Part shown: positions 22,401 through 31,431 of the stretch, one piece after another
How positions within the stretch are numbered: the first letter of the stretch is position 1
How the letters are laid out: each line of letters begins with the position of its first letter
Source of the DNA: Spodoptera frugiperda
Taxonomy: Eukaryota; Arthropoda; Insecta; Lepidoptera; Noctuidae
Reading direction: 5' to 3'
NCBI RefSeq assembly: GCF_023101765.2
Contig: NC_064235.1
Location: forward strand, 6,941,501 to 7,005,500
DNA length: 64,000 bases
Notes under the pieces: model-generated
Told to the model about the DNA's origin: nothing
Database searches by the model: none
What the model saw: the letters and a program-made list of their open reading frames with translations, nothing else
Position numbers and translations under genes: made by a program

Positions 22401-25400
22401 ATGTGGCCAGTATATGGCAATAGGTTCACATGAGACTTACAACATAAATTGTGAAATGTGGGTGTACCTTGGCATTATAAGCCTTAATGTGTACCTCTGC
22501 CTACCCCTTCGGGAATTAAAGGTGTGACGTTATAAAAGAAAGTATGTTATTTTAGGTGTATTTTTTTATATTAAGGGGGGGGGGGGCGAACAATGTAAAA
22601 CCAGTTTATAGTTCTGTAGTATATTCGAAGCTACACTTTGGAACGAGCCCTTAGCTTCTTTGTCGGACAGATTGATGAACAATTCAATTTGACGTAAAAA
22701 GTAAAAAGTACCTATTTAAGGATTCATTAAAATGAAATAAATACTTATCGGTCAAGTTCTGTCGGCCAACGTGATGTTTCATGCATGTTTTGTTCTCCTT
22801 CCTACAGGTGGTAGACTTGGAGACCAGACAGCCCTTGGGTCCCAACCTTCGAGGGGAGATATGCATTAAGGGGCCCAGTGTCATGAAAGGTGCTTATACA
22901 CAGTTGTTTAATCTACGATACGATGTTATTTGTGATTATATTTCATGGTATAAGCCGGTAAACGAGTCGACGGATCACTTGATGGTAAGCAATCGCCGCC
23001 GCCCATGGGCACCCGAAACACCAGAGGCGTTATAAGTGCGTTGTCTAAAAACCGAAGGCGTCTCTAAGAATTCCATATCTTCAGTCACACCATCAGGTGT
23101 TATTTAATTTTCTTTATCGTTTATTCTCCTAATCGTAAATTACCTCCCTTCCCAATCTTCCTAATCCCTGAATCACCAACAACCCTTAAATTTCTAACCC
23201 CAACAACGCAAGCACGCACGTGCAACACACTTGTAACGCCTCTGGTGTTTCGGGTGTCCATGGGCGGCGGCGATTGCTTACCATCAGGTGACCTATCAAC
23301 CTTCCTACAAAACTTCTTTTTTAAATAAATAAAAAGGCAAATAGTCACTGTTATTATTTCTCATGTTTCAGCATATCTGGACAATGTCCAGCCGGACTGC
23401 AAGGATGAGGAGGGTTTCCTGAAGACCGGAGACATCGGTTACTATGACGAGGACGGCTACTTCTATGTCGTCAACAGAATCAAGGAGCTTATCAAGTTTA
23501 ATGATGTTTCTGTAAGTAATTAATATGTCTGCTAAGCCGGTAAACGAGCAGACGGATCATCTGATGGTAAGCAATCGCTGCCGCCCATGGACACCCGAAA
23601 CACCAGGGTTTTTTGGTTCACCAATGAAGAGTAGCCATGGTGCGGAGCGAGGGAGATTGGGATGCCTTCTCCTTCTTCAGCGAAGCAGTCTTGCTAGTGA
23701 AGGAGAAGTTGGGGCGGGTGAGGGAACGACCTTCGGGCGTCGGGGATTGCGCGACGACCTCCAACCACCAAGTGCGGGTCCATAGCTCGCCGCCCGATCA
23801 GAACCAGTCCTTGCCGGAGTCTGTGTTTCCTGATGGGTATAACTTGGGTGTCTTCAAAGCCCGAGTGAATAGGTTGCTTATTGGCAGACGTGCTCCACCG
23901 TAGGCCGCATTATCACTTACCATCAGGTGAGATAGCGGCCAAACGTCGACCCATTAAATGTAAAAAAATAAAAAAAAAAGCGCATGGTGCATCGCATTCC
24001 GCGCGCGTCTCAAAGAGTCATCAGACCACCACAGATGGGACCCAGTAGGGCTAATGCCTGATCCGGAGCTGCGGACTACCTAGTCGGTTTACCAGGGCCC
24101 TGGTTCGAAAAGCAGGAGTAGGAACGGGGTGGTTTTTAGTCCGTAAGAGTCTGTTACTCCTGAATAATGTTCCCCCTTTAAAAGGATAAAATAAAAAATC
24201 AACAAATGAAACTATGTACTCTTTCCCTGATCAGGTGTCTCCAGCAGAATTTGAAGACATTCTACTCCAGCACCCCGCCGTTCGTGAGGTGGGTGTGGTG
24301 GGCAAACCACATCCTATGCATGGTGAGGTTCCAGTAGCCTTCATAGTCCTGCAGTCAGGAGCTACAGCCTCTGAAGAAGAGCTTGTGGAACATATTAACA
24401 GCAGGGTAAGATGACATATAATGACGGTTTCCTGACTTTTTATAGACAACTAGTAGACCCGGCAAACTTCGTACCGCCTCAAACATTTTTTCTCACCTTT
24501 TAAACCTTCCCTGGACTTCCACGAATAATTCAAGACCAAAATTAGCCAAATTGGTCCAGCCGTTCTCGAGTTTTAGTGAGACTAACGAACAGCAATTGAT
24601 TTTTATATATAGAGATTTTTAGTGTGTAAAGTTATGGGTGCTTTTCCACCAGAGATGTGCTATGTAGATATGCTACGAAAATGAAATACTTGAGATGTGA
24701 ATAATACTAATCTTTCCATATAAAAAACATAGCTTAGCTGAGTCTGTTTCCACCAGTGCTAAGCTATGTGTAACAATGAATAAAATTACAACGTATGACG
24801 ATATAAACAACAAAAAACATTACGCTATGATCAATGGGAGCTTAGCAGAGCGGTTGAAACTGTGCCGGAGTCCCTCTTAGCATAATACAAGGTGTCTCAA
24901 AAGTAAGTTCACATTTGCTTATTTTATTACGCGAAAGCAACTATTCTGAGGGGCGCGGGGGGTATGTCAGTCGGTAGTCTGGCTCTTGGGAATTTAGTCG
25001 CTATGGAGCGTTTCTCTGGTGCGGACCGTGGGTTGTTCGTACGTGAGTTTTACAAAAACGGTAATTCGGCGACTGTAGCGCGTAGAAAATTCTGCAGTAT
25101 TCGACATATTCGTCACTTAAATGATGCGCCTAGCAGTGGACTCATTGCAAAATGGGTTAAGAAGTTTGAAGAGACTGGGTCAACTCTGGAGAAACCAAAA
25201 TCTGGGCGGCCAAGAACATCAAGAACATCGAAAACGTGGACAGTGTTACGGCCGAATTATCGGCCCTTTTTTGAAGATGGAAGGGGACGCACACTCACAG
25301 TGAATTCAGAGCGTTATGTGGAGATGTTAGACGAGTCCCGATTTAACGCCTATGGATTTTTTCCTGTGGGGTTATGTCAAATCAAAAGTTTACGCTAATA

Positions 25401-26429
25401 AACCGACTTCCCTGGCACAATTAAAAGAAAATATCCGTCATGAAATGGCAGCCATCACGGAGCCTACCTGCCGAGCTGTCATAGGCAATTTTAGTGCCCG
25501 ACTAAATGAATGCCGAGAGCGCAACGGTTTACATTTGGACGATGTTATTTTTAAAAAATAAATTCCCAAACAGTGTACTTCAATATACAATAAAAAAATG
25601 TTCAATAAAGCTAAGACTTTTCTTTTAAAAAAAGATTTAAATGTGAACTTTCTTTTGAGACACCTTGTATTATACAAAGTCCTTATTTATACCTTCGGAG
25701 AATATCATCCGTGATGTTAAAGTCAAAGCCAAAGTCAAATAGAAAGAAAGAAAAAATATTTATTTTGCACCGGGCACGATGCACCAAAAAAAAAAACAAA
25801 TCGAAAATTAAAGCAAAAATACATTTTTCTTTTATAAAAATCAGGGAAAAAATACTGCACAATATGAAAAAATAACATAAAAGTAAAAGTAAAACTATTC
25901 AATATCATTATCATTTATTCCAATTAAACTATATTACTTAGGTACACTTAGGTGCTTCTGAAATGTCAACAAAGAAAGAAATAAACAATAGTCTGTCAGT
26001 CAGTCTGTCAGTGATGTTAGGTGCTCGTTCCAAAGTGTAGCTTCGAATAGAGAAGAACGAGCAAGAAACTCATTTTGTTACATTTTTTTTTTAAACTTTG
26101 CCCCACATTAGGATTTTCTCCTGTGTCGTGGGTGCGTTTACAATCATACAATTTCACATACACAGACCCGAAACAACAATCTGTGGATCACACAAAGAGT
26201 TGTTCCGTGCGGGAATCGAACCCGCGACACGTTGCACGGCAGCCAGTTGCCCAGCCATCGCGCCAACCGTGCAGTCAAATCATACTCTTGTCAATGTCTT
26301 TTACAGGTAACCTTCAGAATGCGGTTAGCTGGTGGGGTTCGCTTCTTGGACCGCCTCCCCCGAGGAGCTGGAGACAAGCTGGACAGGTTAAACCTGATGA
26401 AAAGACTAGTAGACGAGGATGCCAACTGA
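8556..26429 (+). CDS. acyl-CoA ligase, 4-coumarate-CoA ligase / luciferase-like, complete
   Basis: The enzyme should activate a carboxylic acid to an acyl-AMP and then to its CoA thioester. I joined ten exons at GT/AG sites with matching phases: 8556-8672, 17981-18188, 18857-19205, 20045-20198, 21081-21226, 21826-21958, 22808-22889, 23372-23511, 24235-24405 and 26307-26429. They sum to 1623 nt and 540 residues, the usual family length. The first exon starts at an acceptor (8518), with 38 nt of 5' UTR before the ATG, so a further upstream exon is expected. Visible motifs are the AMP-binding loop YSSGTTGLPKG (residues 189-199), YGMSE (336-340), TGD (415-417), RIKELIKF (432-439) and the C-terminal catalytic lysine in GDKLDR (Lys 524). 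The end DEDAN is not a peroxisomal SKL-type signal, unlike firefly luciferase. The substrate cannot be told. Introns are filled with transposons. A perfect 28-bp inverted repeat covers the end of exon 3. Confidence 0.9.
8690..8800 (-). mobile_element. SINE-D, 3' end only
   Basis: The fragment keeps CCTCGAAGGGGTAGGCAG and the conserved block around TTTATGTTGTAAGTCCCATG. It lies just inside intron 1 of the ligase gene. Confidence 0.5.
8838..9415 (+). repeat. Rep-A split by MITE-I
   Basis: Rep-A occupies 8838-8898 and resumes at about 9291-9415 with GGACACTTGAAATATAAAAG. The interruption holds MITE-I and about 155 bases of unassigned sequence. Confidence 0.55.
8899..9135. mobile_element. MITE-I with GGGGGYCTACT ends
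   Basis: The ends GGGGGTCTACT and AGTAGGCCCCC form an inverted repeat. The subterminal CGAATCCGAAGTTTCG and CGAAACTTCG blocks also mirror each other. A second copy lies at 35650-35893. Confidence 0.55.
9413..10289. other. intron 1 stretch: Rep-M piece, otherwise unassigned
   Basis: Positions 9413-9550 match the Rep-M piece at 2935-3075 in reverse. From 9560 to 10289 I see no exon, RNA gene or known repeat apart from short AT-rich motifs. Confidence 0.4.
10735..13925 (-). pseudogene. LINE ORF2: endonuclease-reverse transcriptase, one frameshift
   Basis: The protein nicks target DNA and copies the LINE RNA onto it. From the N-terminus I see the apurinic-type endonuclease with RLLQANINH, VSEPYF, LVLGDFNAKN and SDHRYIRFDV. 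The reverse transcriptase follows with KNTAPGPDGLHGKAW, GQFGFRRGRSTVDAI, SLDIANAFNSLPW, GVPQGSVLGPLLWN and the catalytic CYADDTLVL (the YADD codons at 11892-11903). A C-terminal CCHC motif is encoded near 11000 (CHHC, then H and C). The frame breaks near 11540-11560, where one base is missing in a G/C run (LPNLGG). The downstream frame resumes as RRLYAGIVRSMALYGAPVW and ends at a TAA at 10735. The frame is open from a non-ATG codon at 13925, so the true start is uncertain and may overlap ORF1. Confidence 0.85.
13969..15980 (-). pseudogene. LINE ORF1: gag-like RNA-binding protein, one frameshift
   Basis: ORF1 products of R1-clade LINEs coat the element RNA. The first ATG of the open frame is at 15980 (METNKKTTPLDEE). 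The N-terminal half is charged and low complexity, with a possible coiled coil around LARLSASNAALEAELQATKA. After DVLAKLKGR the frame hits a stop at about 14682 because one extra base sits in a G run. The shifted frame continues with PAEFGAPDGFAIKATATGAR. Two clear zinc knuckles follow, CYRCHVGDHVSAKC and CFRCGQPGHRAGSC, then a third CX2C motif with H and C. The C-terminus is a proline-rich run ending at 13969. Confidence 0.8.
16712..16874 (+). mobile_element. 163-bp truncated LINE copy with 11-bp target duplication
   Basis: It starts at CCGGAGCTGCGGACTACC in the 3' UTR and ends in an A-tail of about 16 bases. CGTTGTTTCAT flanks it on both sides. Its orientation is opposite to that of the full-length copy 130 bases away. 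Confidence 0.85.
17144..17586 (+). mobile_element. 5'-truncated LINE copy with end of ORF2
   Basis: The copy encodes the last about 45 codons of ORF2 (SSFCEAVMLAKEEAGRVR) and the complete 3' UTR, ending with a short A-run. It lies in intron 1 of the ligase gene, in sense. Confidence 0.8.
17820..17965 (-). repeat. Rep-A fragment, strongly diverged
   Basis: Only the first 110 bases of Rep-A are recognisable. The copy ends just upstream of the acceptor for coding exon 2. Confidence 0.45.
18367..18850 (+). repeat. Rep-L split by a short LINE-like tail
   Basis: Rep-L occupies 18367-18545 and 18720-18850. Between them lies a Rep-J piece: CCTATAAGTG, CCACTGCTGACC, AAATTATAAGC and CACCGTTTGTCAGTGGT. 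Rep-J is a common lepidopteran repeat tail and recurs at 20476, 33845, 35320, 40023 and 59203. Confidence 0.5.
19153..19213. repeat. perfect 28-bp inverted repeat across a splice donor
   Basis: The arms 19153-19180 and 19186-19213 are exact reverse complements with a 5-base loop TGAAT. The right arm contains the exon 3 donor (CTGGA, then GTGAGT at 19206). The arms lie in coding sequence just after the ligase AMP-binding loop. Confidence 0.95.
19385..19870. mobile_element. MITE-F, two degraded copies
   Basis: MITE-F internal blocks occur twice in opposite orders around GATGGAAAAGCAACGTGAGG (19568). The right end ACACATCTGGTGGAAAC is at about 19845-19860. Confidence 0.5.
19899..20010 (+). mobile_element. 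Jockey-like LINE 3' end (Jky-C), short
   Basis: The translation starts within LGVFKARVNRLLMGRRAPS, followed by the shared 3' UTR and an A/T-rich tail. It ends about 35 bases before the acceptor of exon 4 of the ligase gene. Confidence 0.6.
20225..20460 (-). mobile_element. SINE-D
   Basis: The body and the B-box region (GGAATCGAACCCGAGACC) are present. The A-box half of the tRNA-like head is replaced. A Rep-J piece follows to about 20610. Confidence 0.55.
20605..20800 (-). mobile_element. Helitron-like element starting ACTAGCAAACCCG
   Basis: Read on the minus strand it would end in a CTAGT-type terminus. The internal block GAGACCTTTCCAACGAATGC also occurs, in the opposite orientation and degraded, near 58930 (GCATTCGTTGGAAAGGTCTC). 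Confidence 0.4.
20818..21007 (+). mobile_element. Hel-G Helitron-like repeat
   Basis: The copy is complete, with start ATATTATAAAGCTGAAGAG and end GGAAGTAGCTAGT. It lies in intron 4 of the ligase gene. Confidence 0.6.
21250..21545 (+). repeat. Rep-A, near complete
   Basis: All landmarks from CTGATGGTAAGCAATCGCC to CTCTCCCACACTT are present with few changes. It lies in intron 5 of the ligase gene, starting about 25 bases after the donor. Confidence 0.7.
21640..21790 (-). mobile_element. Jockey-like LINE 3' end (Jky-C)
   Basis: In reverse it reads as the PDGYNLGVFKARV tail and 3' UTR. It ends about 35 bases before the acceptor of exon 6. A separate repeat piece, GAGACTATGACCTCTGAG, precedes it and recurs near 36360. 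Confidence 0.55.
21985..22197 (-). mobile_element. 5'-truncated R1-clade LINE copy
   Basis: The segment is the LINE 3' UTR read in reverse, from the GAGGCGCGC block to GGAAAATCTTCCCATG. Confidence 0.7.
22258..22535 (+). mobile_element. SINE-D, full length with tRNA-like head
   Basis: The head shows the A-box region GTTGGTCGAGTGGTCGCAAC and the B-box core GGATCGATTCCCGGG. The body runs to CCCCTTCGGGAATTAAAG. These boxes suggest RNA polymerase III transcription of the source element. It is not a functional tRNA gene. Confidence 0.7.
22945..23300. repeat. two Rep-A pieces in inverted order
   Basis: A plus-strand piece covers 22945-23042 and a minus-strand piece covers 23135-23300. Both lie in intron 7 of the ligase gene, and the second ends about 70 bases before the exon 8 acceptor. 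Confidence 0.6.
23530..23610 (+). repeat. Rep-A, first 80 bases
   Basis: The piece runs from TAAGCCGGTAAACGAGCAG to ACACCCGAAACACCAGGG and stops at a truncated LINE. Confidence 0.55.
23634..24178 (+). mobile_element. truncated R1-clade LINE carrying a nested Jky-C insertion
   Basis: The end of ORF2 (MVRSEGDWDAF, then SEAV) and the 3' UTR of the R1-clade LINE are present. They are split by a jockey-like LINE 3' end at 23812-23972, which has its own A-tail. The order shows the jockey-like copy arrived later. Confidence 0.75.
24448..24620 (-). mobile_element. Helitron-like fragment starting ACTAGTAGACCCG
   Basis: In reverse it would end in CTAGT. The internal block AAATTGGTCCAGCCGTTCTC is shared with many insect Helitron-like repeats. 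The assignment is tentative. Confidence 0.35.
24645..24790 (+). mobile_element. MITE-F, left half
   Basis: The left end GTGCTTTTCCACCAGAGATG is intact. The right end is missing. Confidence 0.5.
24888..25667 (+). mobile_element. deleted mariner-like DNA transposon
   Basis: The ends CAAGGTGTCTCAAAAGTAAG and its near mirror form an inverted repeat of about 27 bp, flanked by TA at 24886-24887 and 25668-25669. It is 780 bp long and encloses a broken transposase. It sits in intron 9 of the ligase gene. Confidence 0.85.
25003..25561 (+). pseudogene. mariner-type transposase, internally deleted and frameshifted
   Basis: The N-terminal helix-turn-helix part is present (MERFSGADRGLFVREFYKNG, then WVKKFEETGSTLEKPKSGRP). 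The frame then jumps to FFEDGRGRTLTVNSERYVEM, so most of the catalytic region is deleted. The C-terminus, DFFLWGYVKSKVYANKPTSL up to LHLDDVIFKK, is in another frame. At least one catalytic Asp and the region between are missing. The product cannot be active. Confidence 0.8.
25680..26080. other. intron 9 stretch with LINE-like tails
   Basis: The stretch contains GTCAAAGCCAAAGTCAAAT, a T/A-rich part and TCGTTCCAAAGTGTAGCTTCG. These blocks are typical of LINE 3' ends and recur at 22620-22650 and 29995-30120. No exon was found. Confidence 0.35.
26093..26278 (-). mobile_element. SINE-E with tRNA-like head
   Basis: The B-box region CGGGAATCGAACCCGCGAC and the complete body are present in reverse. 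The element ends about 28 bases before the acceptor of the last ligase exon. Confidence 0.65.
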
Positions 26430-26593
26430 CAGAAGACCGTGCCGGTCTTTTGAGAAGACCAATTCTTTAAATATGAATTTAAACTGAATATTTTTGTATA
26501 AGAATTGCTATATTCATTAATTTATGTAGTCTACTCATGGAATTGTACGACGGGATAACTCGACTAGTTTCAAGCCACGTTGGGGGTTCATGG

Positions 26594-26745
26594 TCAAGCT
26601 GCGGACTACCTAGCGGGTTTACCGGGGCTCCGGCTCGACAAGGAGGAGTAGGAACGGGGTGGTTTTTAGTCAGTAAGAGTCTGACACTCCCTCTCGCCTC
26701 GCCCAGGGTGGGAGAAGGCTAAGGATGATTTTCCACCCTCATAAA
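26594..26745 (+). mobile_element. 5'-truncated R1-clade LINE copy
   Basis: The segment runs from AGCTGCGGACTACCTAGCGG to the A-run. It is inserted within a Rep-M copy whose two halves carry GACTAGTTTCAAGCCACG (26562) and GAAACTAGTCGAGTTTC (26860). Confidence 0.7.
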
Positions 26746-27939
26746 AAAAATGGTCATGAGTAGCATGTGTGACATACTTTGTTGAATAGGTGACGCTCGC
26801 TGCGTCATCTGTCATGAACAAAGCTCCTTGCCACAGTAACTGTGAGTCCCGACATTTCTTGAAACTAGTCGAGTTTCTTCGTCTGACAGTTACGCGAGTA
26901 AACCGTAAAATGTAATTAATAGATAGAATATGTTTGTAGGATTTGACCAAGGTTTTGATATTGTCAATTTGATAGGCATATTGTTATGGTATGAATATTA
27001 AAAAATCTATTTAGTCTTAATTAGAATCAAGAATCAATAGTCAATATTAGACTTTCGAAGATATATCAATTTGAAATATCGCGTGACGACACTTCTAGGT
27101 ACTGGCTCTGATTGGTTTAAAATCAATTGGTCATCAGTTATGTTATGTTAAACTATGAGTCTGATGTAAGGTGTTGGGATGCGGAGGTGGTGTTATAGTA
27201 TCGAATAATAAACTAAGTTTTAAGTATAATTAAAGTATTTTTATTTCTTTTGGTATTATCCTAATTGATTGGAACAGAGTCAAATTTATTCTAAACACCT
27301 AAGTTATACGGTATACATACTTATGTACAGTATGGAGATTACTCATGTCTTAAATGAAACTACAAGTAGTACTTACTCGTTCACAGAAGCATAATACAAC
27401 TAAATATAAAAAAAAAGAAAATTAAATAAGAATAATTTATAATTTTCAAACAAAATAAATAATGAAATAATAATATTATAATAACACGAAAAGACTACAG
27501 TGGCGCCATCTACATTAGTATTTGACAAACGCTTCTCAACAAAAGCGCCCTCGCTACTCTCTACGCATGCGTGAAAACGGGCCAAGCGCGAGTCGAATTT
27601 GCGCATGAAAGGTTCCGTACCGGTTGTTTATAAAAACGGCAAAATAATCAAGTTAGAGCATTACCTAGGTACTGCCTACGTTTTGGCATTTGACGAATGC
27701 ATGCATAATGCAATTTTCGTTATGTGTTCGTTCCATAATGTAGATAATTCATTAAATTGACATTATTTTCAATATTATCTAATTTATATGCCCTATGTGG
27801 CGGATCACGGCAAGACCACGTATTATTTAAGACTTTTATGTAACCTGTAAATCTAGAATAAACTCGATTTGATTTCTAGATTATAATAATATGTTAAACG
27901 AAGCCCTTACCTATAGGAGTACATACATACATAACCTCA

Positions 27940-28190
27940 CGCCTGTCTCCCATGGTCTCGCCAATTGCCACGGTTCTTACACACTTCTTTCGCTTCATCA
28001 ACAGTCATCAGTGTTTTCATGCATGCTCGTCGGTTACTTTTAATTTGGCCCTTATTTAAAATATCGCCAACTTGGTCGCTATATCCGTCTGGGGCGCCCT
28101 CTACCGACAGTCCCATTTATATTCGCCTTGTATATTTCTTTCGTAAATCTACTTTCATCCATCCTTTCTTCATGTCCAACCTATAGGAGT
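27940..28190 (-). pseudogene. LINE reverse transcriptase C-terminal tail
   Basis: The minus strand reads, with frame breaks, KKYTRRI, then VEGAPDGYSDQVGDILNKGQ, RACMKTLMTVDEAKEVCKNR and GNWRDHGRQA. This is the familiar LINE tail in which RRACMK and DEAKxVC are conserved. The frame contains stops and no catalytic part. Confidence 0.5.
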
Positions 28191-28321
28191 AGGTGGCACT
28201 TATCCCAAAATGTCATTAGGTGCCACTTATCTTAGTCTAGGCGTATCTTAAAATTTAAGAGAGGTTAGCAACTTTGACTTTGACTTTGACTTTGACGCAC
28301 ATTGGAACTTAGTATTATTAT

Positions 28322-28400
28322 AAAGTCACGCCTTTAATCCCCGAAGGGGTAGGAAAGCGAGGGCAGAGGTGCACATTACGGCACGTAATGCTACTGTGAA
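28322..28400 (-). mobile_element. SINE-D, 3' end only
   Basis: Only the block from TCACGCCTTTAATCCCCGAA to GCACGTAATGC is present. Just before it, TTTGACTTTGACTTTGAC (28268-28295) is a short tandem repeat of a LINE tail. Confidence 0.45.
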
Positions 28401-28569
28401 ACTTAGTAATACCCTTTATTACTATTGAACCCTAGAATTACAACCCCTCGTTAGCTCCCACAGTCGGCTAAAAATAGTCATTAGGGTGAGATCTAGAGAG
28501 GGTGAGATTAATCTTCGGATCTGGATACAGGTATCGATAATTTGAATAAATAAGGTGTACAATTACGAA

Positions 28570-28790
28570 GTGAAACAACGCTTGTGTCGTGTTTCGTTGT
28601 GTAAGTGAGGTTACCGGAGGCCCAATTACCCCCCTTCCCAATGCCTAACAACCCTTAAATTCCGAACCCCCAAAAAGCCGGCAGCGCACTTGTGCGTTAC
28701 AAGTGCTCTGGTGTTTTGGGTGTCCATGGGCGGCGGCAATTGCTTACCATCAGGTGATCCGTTTGTTCGTTTACCGGCTTATACCATAAA
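28570..28790 (-). repeat. Rep-A, 5' two thirds
   Basis: In reverse the landmarks run from the TATAAGCCGG end to the GTTTCGTTGTG block. Confidence 0.6.
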
Positions 28791-29324
28791 AAAGCTTATA
28801 AAAATAAAAATACCTATAAAAATTACCAATCTCATTGCTAAAATACGTCTCATCTCCGCTCCGATTCAATGGAAACAATGGTATAATTAAGAAGATTAAG
28901 TAGACTAAACTTACCCTACAATCCTTTCATTTACATTTAAAATGTCAAAATAGAATTATTGAGATTGACGGATCTGACATTCAATCACAACGAATCTAGT
29001 ATCGGTTTCGAACTATCGACAATTTTATATATCGATACTTATAACATCCCTATTAATTTGGGAGCGTCTGTCTGGATTCAAAACTGGTATTGATTCATTC
29101 CAGCCTTGAGCGTCGGGCAGGCTGGACGTGTGTTGCTCTCGATTTACGCTACACAATTTTTAAAATATTATAATTGTCGACATAATAATAGTTTACAAAA
29201 GCTTTAGCTGTGAAGAATACTGCTCAATTTCGAGTATCAGGTAAGATTTGGTTTTATATGTATTCAATTGTTTTTTTTCTATTATGTTCTTTTTCTATAG
29301 GTACTTACTTGTGTAGTTTATCAG

Positions 29325-29497
29325 TAGCTGGGCAGGTGCCACGTGTAGTGGGCTCGATTCCCGCACGGATCAACTCTTTGTGTGATCCTTGAATGGTTGT
29401 TTCGGGTCTTAGTGTTATGTGTATGTGAACTTGTATGTTTGTAAACGTACACACGATACAGGAGACAATTCTATTGTGGGGCAACGTTTAAAAAAAA
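29325..29497 (+). mobile_element. SINE-E
   Basis: The B-box region GGGCTCGATTCCCGCACGG and the body to GTGGGGCAACGTTT are present, followed by an A-run. Confidence 0.6.
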
Positions 29498-29611
29498 AAC
29501 GTTTAGTCTGTGTTTTTTCGGGTTTGTTTCGATTTTTCATCTCATACACATACAAATACTGTTTTGTACCCATTTTACAGCATAAAATATCGTTTAATTT
29601 TGTAATCGAAT

Positions 29612-29818
29612 AGCTACTTCCGCGCGGTTTCACCCGCTCTGCTTGGCTCCTATTGGTCATAGCGTGATGTTTTATAGCCTATTATAGCCTTCCTCGATAA
29701 ATGCACTATTCAACACAAAAATTATTATTCAAATCGGACCAGTAGTTCTGGAGATTAGCGCGTTCAAACAAACAAACAATCAAACAAACTCTTCAGCTTT
29801 ATAATATTATTAGTATAG
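29612..29818 (-). mobile_element. Hel-G Helitron-like repeat
   Basis: In reverse it ends in GGAAGTAGCTA and starts from the TAATATTATAAAGCTG end. It is nearly complete. Confidence 0.55.
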
Positions 29819-30204
29819 ATTACAACAAAAGGAATTACTCTTTCATTTGTTTATAGCTAAAACTTGAAATTTAAACAACACAAAATGGTTGCCAAAACCA
29901 CGTGGCGACGCTTTCAACGCGCATGTGCAATGCGAGGGGTGAGGGGTAGAGAGGGGTGATGACTGTCTGTCAGTTATAAAAAAAATATAATACAAGGTAC
30001 AATTTGGAACGAGTAATAGCTTCACTGACGGACAGACTGACAGACTATTTTATTTTATTTGTTGACGTTTTAAAAGTACATACTTAATAATAGTTTGATT
30101 GAAATAAATGCTTTTGACTTTGACTTTAAATTAGGCAATGCAAAAATATATTAGACACATATTTATTATTATTTTAATTTTGTCGTATAAGATTTGACTT
30201 TGAT

Positions 30205-30470
30205 TTGAAGTTAGATAAAGCAAAAATATTAGCCACATATTTTTTGTTTTGTCATTTAAGAAAACAATACTTAGATAAAACTAATCAAAGTTTAGGAGTG
30301 GGAGCTAACTACGTCATTTCTACGTATAAAACGTACCTAGAAGTGACGTCGCGCGATAATTCAAATCGATATATCTTCGAAAGAATTTGTTTCCGTAAGA
30401 AAATTAAAAATACGTGTGTAATGTTTTAAAATAATCTACAAAACGGACATTGAAATAAAGATTAGTCATC
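30205..30470 (+). repeat. Rep-H, unclassified repeat
   Basis: Rep-H landmarks are AGTTTAGGAGTGGGAGCTAA, CGTCATTTCTACG, AAGTGACGTC and ATCTACAAAACGGACATTG. Other copies are at 33309-33440 (reverse) and 61340-61800, and a short piece lies downstream of the CLIP protease stop at 31395-31430. Confidence 0.45.
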
Positions 30471-30579
30471 TACCCTGTTAGGGGTACGGGGTGAAATAAT
30501 AGTTATTAAAACCGGTTTAAAAAAATCCCCTTACCTCTATTATCTGTTTTTACTTTTAATTTTTAACATGGTATAATAT

Positions 30580-30760
30580 GACTGCACAGTTGGCGCGGTG
30601 GCTGGGCAACCGGCTGCCATGTAACGTGTAGCGGGTTCGATTCCCGCACGGAGCAACTCTTTGTGTGATCCACAAATTGTTGTTTCAGGTCTGTGTGTCA
30701 TGTGTATGTGAACTTGTATGTTTGTAAACGTACCCACGACACAGGAGAAAATCCTAGTGT
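30580..30760 (+). mobile_element. SINE-E, full length
   Basis: The tRNA-like head (TTGGCGCGGTGGCTGGGCAA and GGGTTCGATTCCCGCACGG) and the body are complete. Confidence 0.65.
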
Positions 30761-30947
30761 GTGTAGGTAGGCGATTCTGTCTACCCCTTTAAAATAAGAG
30801 AGGTGATGTTATTATGTTTGCTAACAATCAATTCGGTCTAGCCACATGGCGGCTAGACCACGCGACACGCAAGCGCAGTAGTAGTGGTTGTGTCTGTGGG
30901 GTGATTGTAGGGTGAAATGGTGAAGCGTGGGTTTAGACTAAGAGTGC

Positions 30948-31252
30948 TTTTGCACCAGAGATGTGCTATTCTACGTTGTTGTGGATGCGTTTAGCTTCCA
31001 CCAATCATATTCATTGGTACACATAGCTTAGCACTGGTGGAAACGGGTTCCACTAACCTATTATTTTTTATATGAAAGGATGTGTGCTATTGATGGCTTC
31101 TTTACTATCGATACGTATACTCGAGCTACGCATCTTACACACCCAGTTACGTAGCTTAGTAGCAGTGGAAACGCTCACATAGTTTCACAGCTTAGCTATT
31201 ACATCGTCGTAGTATAGCCACATAGCACATCTCTGGTGGAAAAGCATCCTAA
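30948..31252. mobile_element. MITE-F, complete
   Basis: Both ends are present (GTGCTTTTGCACCAGAGATG and CATCTCTGGTGGAAAAGCAT). A weak direct repeat CTAAG flanks them. Confidence 0.65.
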
Positions 31253-31300
31253 GGGTAAGAAAACACAAAATAATTTTTAAAATAATCATTTTAAATTAAA

Positions 31301-31306
31301 TTTATT
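31301..31306 (-). terminator. candidate poly(A) signal of the CLIP protease gene
   Basis: AATAAA on the minus strand lies about 125 bases after the stop codon at 31432. The site is AT-rich, so it may be chance. Confidence 0.35.
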
Positions 31307-31431
31307 AAAAAAAAAACTTAATGATATGATTCCACTCGTTTAAAAATGTTAAAAAAAAACTTAATTTTGACATCAAATTGTCAATTAAAACTTAAAATAA
31401 TCTACAAAACGGACATTAAAATAAAAATTAA

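Larger units (their letters stand above)
26430..31300. other. intergenic region between ligase and CLIP protease 3' ends
   Basis: The two genes are tail to tail. I found no further exon. Apart from the elements listed separately, 26950-27900 and 28800-29300 show only AT-rich sequence with no recognised gene. Confidence 0.5.

Noticed and set aside
28690..28890. 66-codon plus-strand frame
   Set aside because: It lies over a minus-strand Rep-A copy and AT-rich DNA and shows no family signal.
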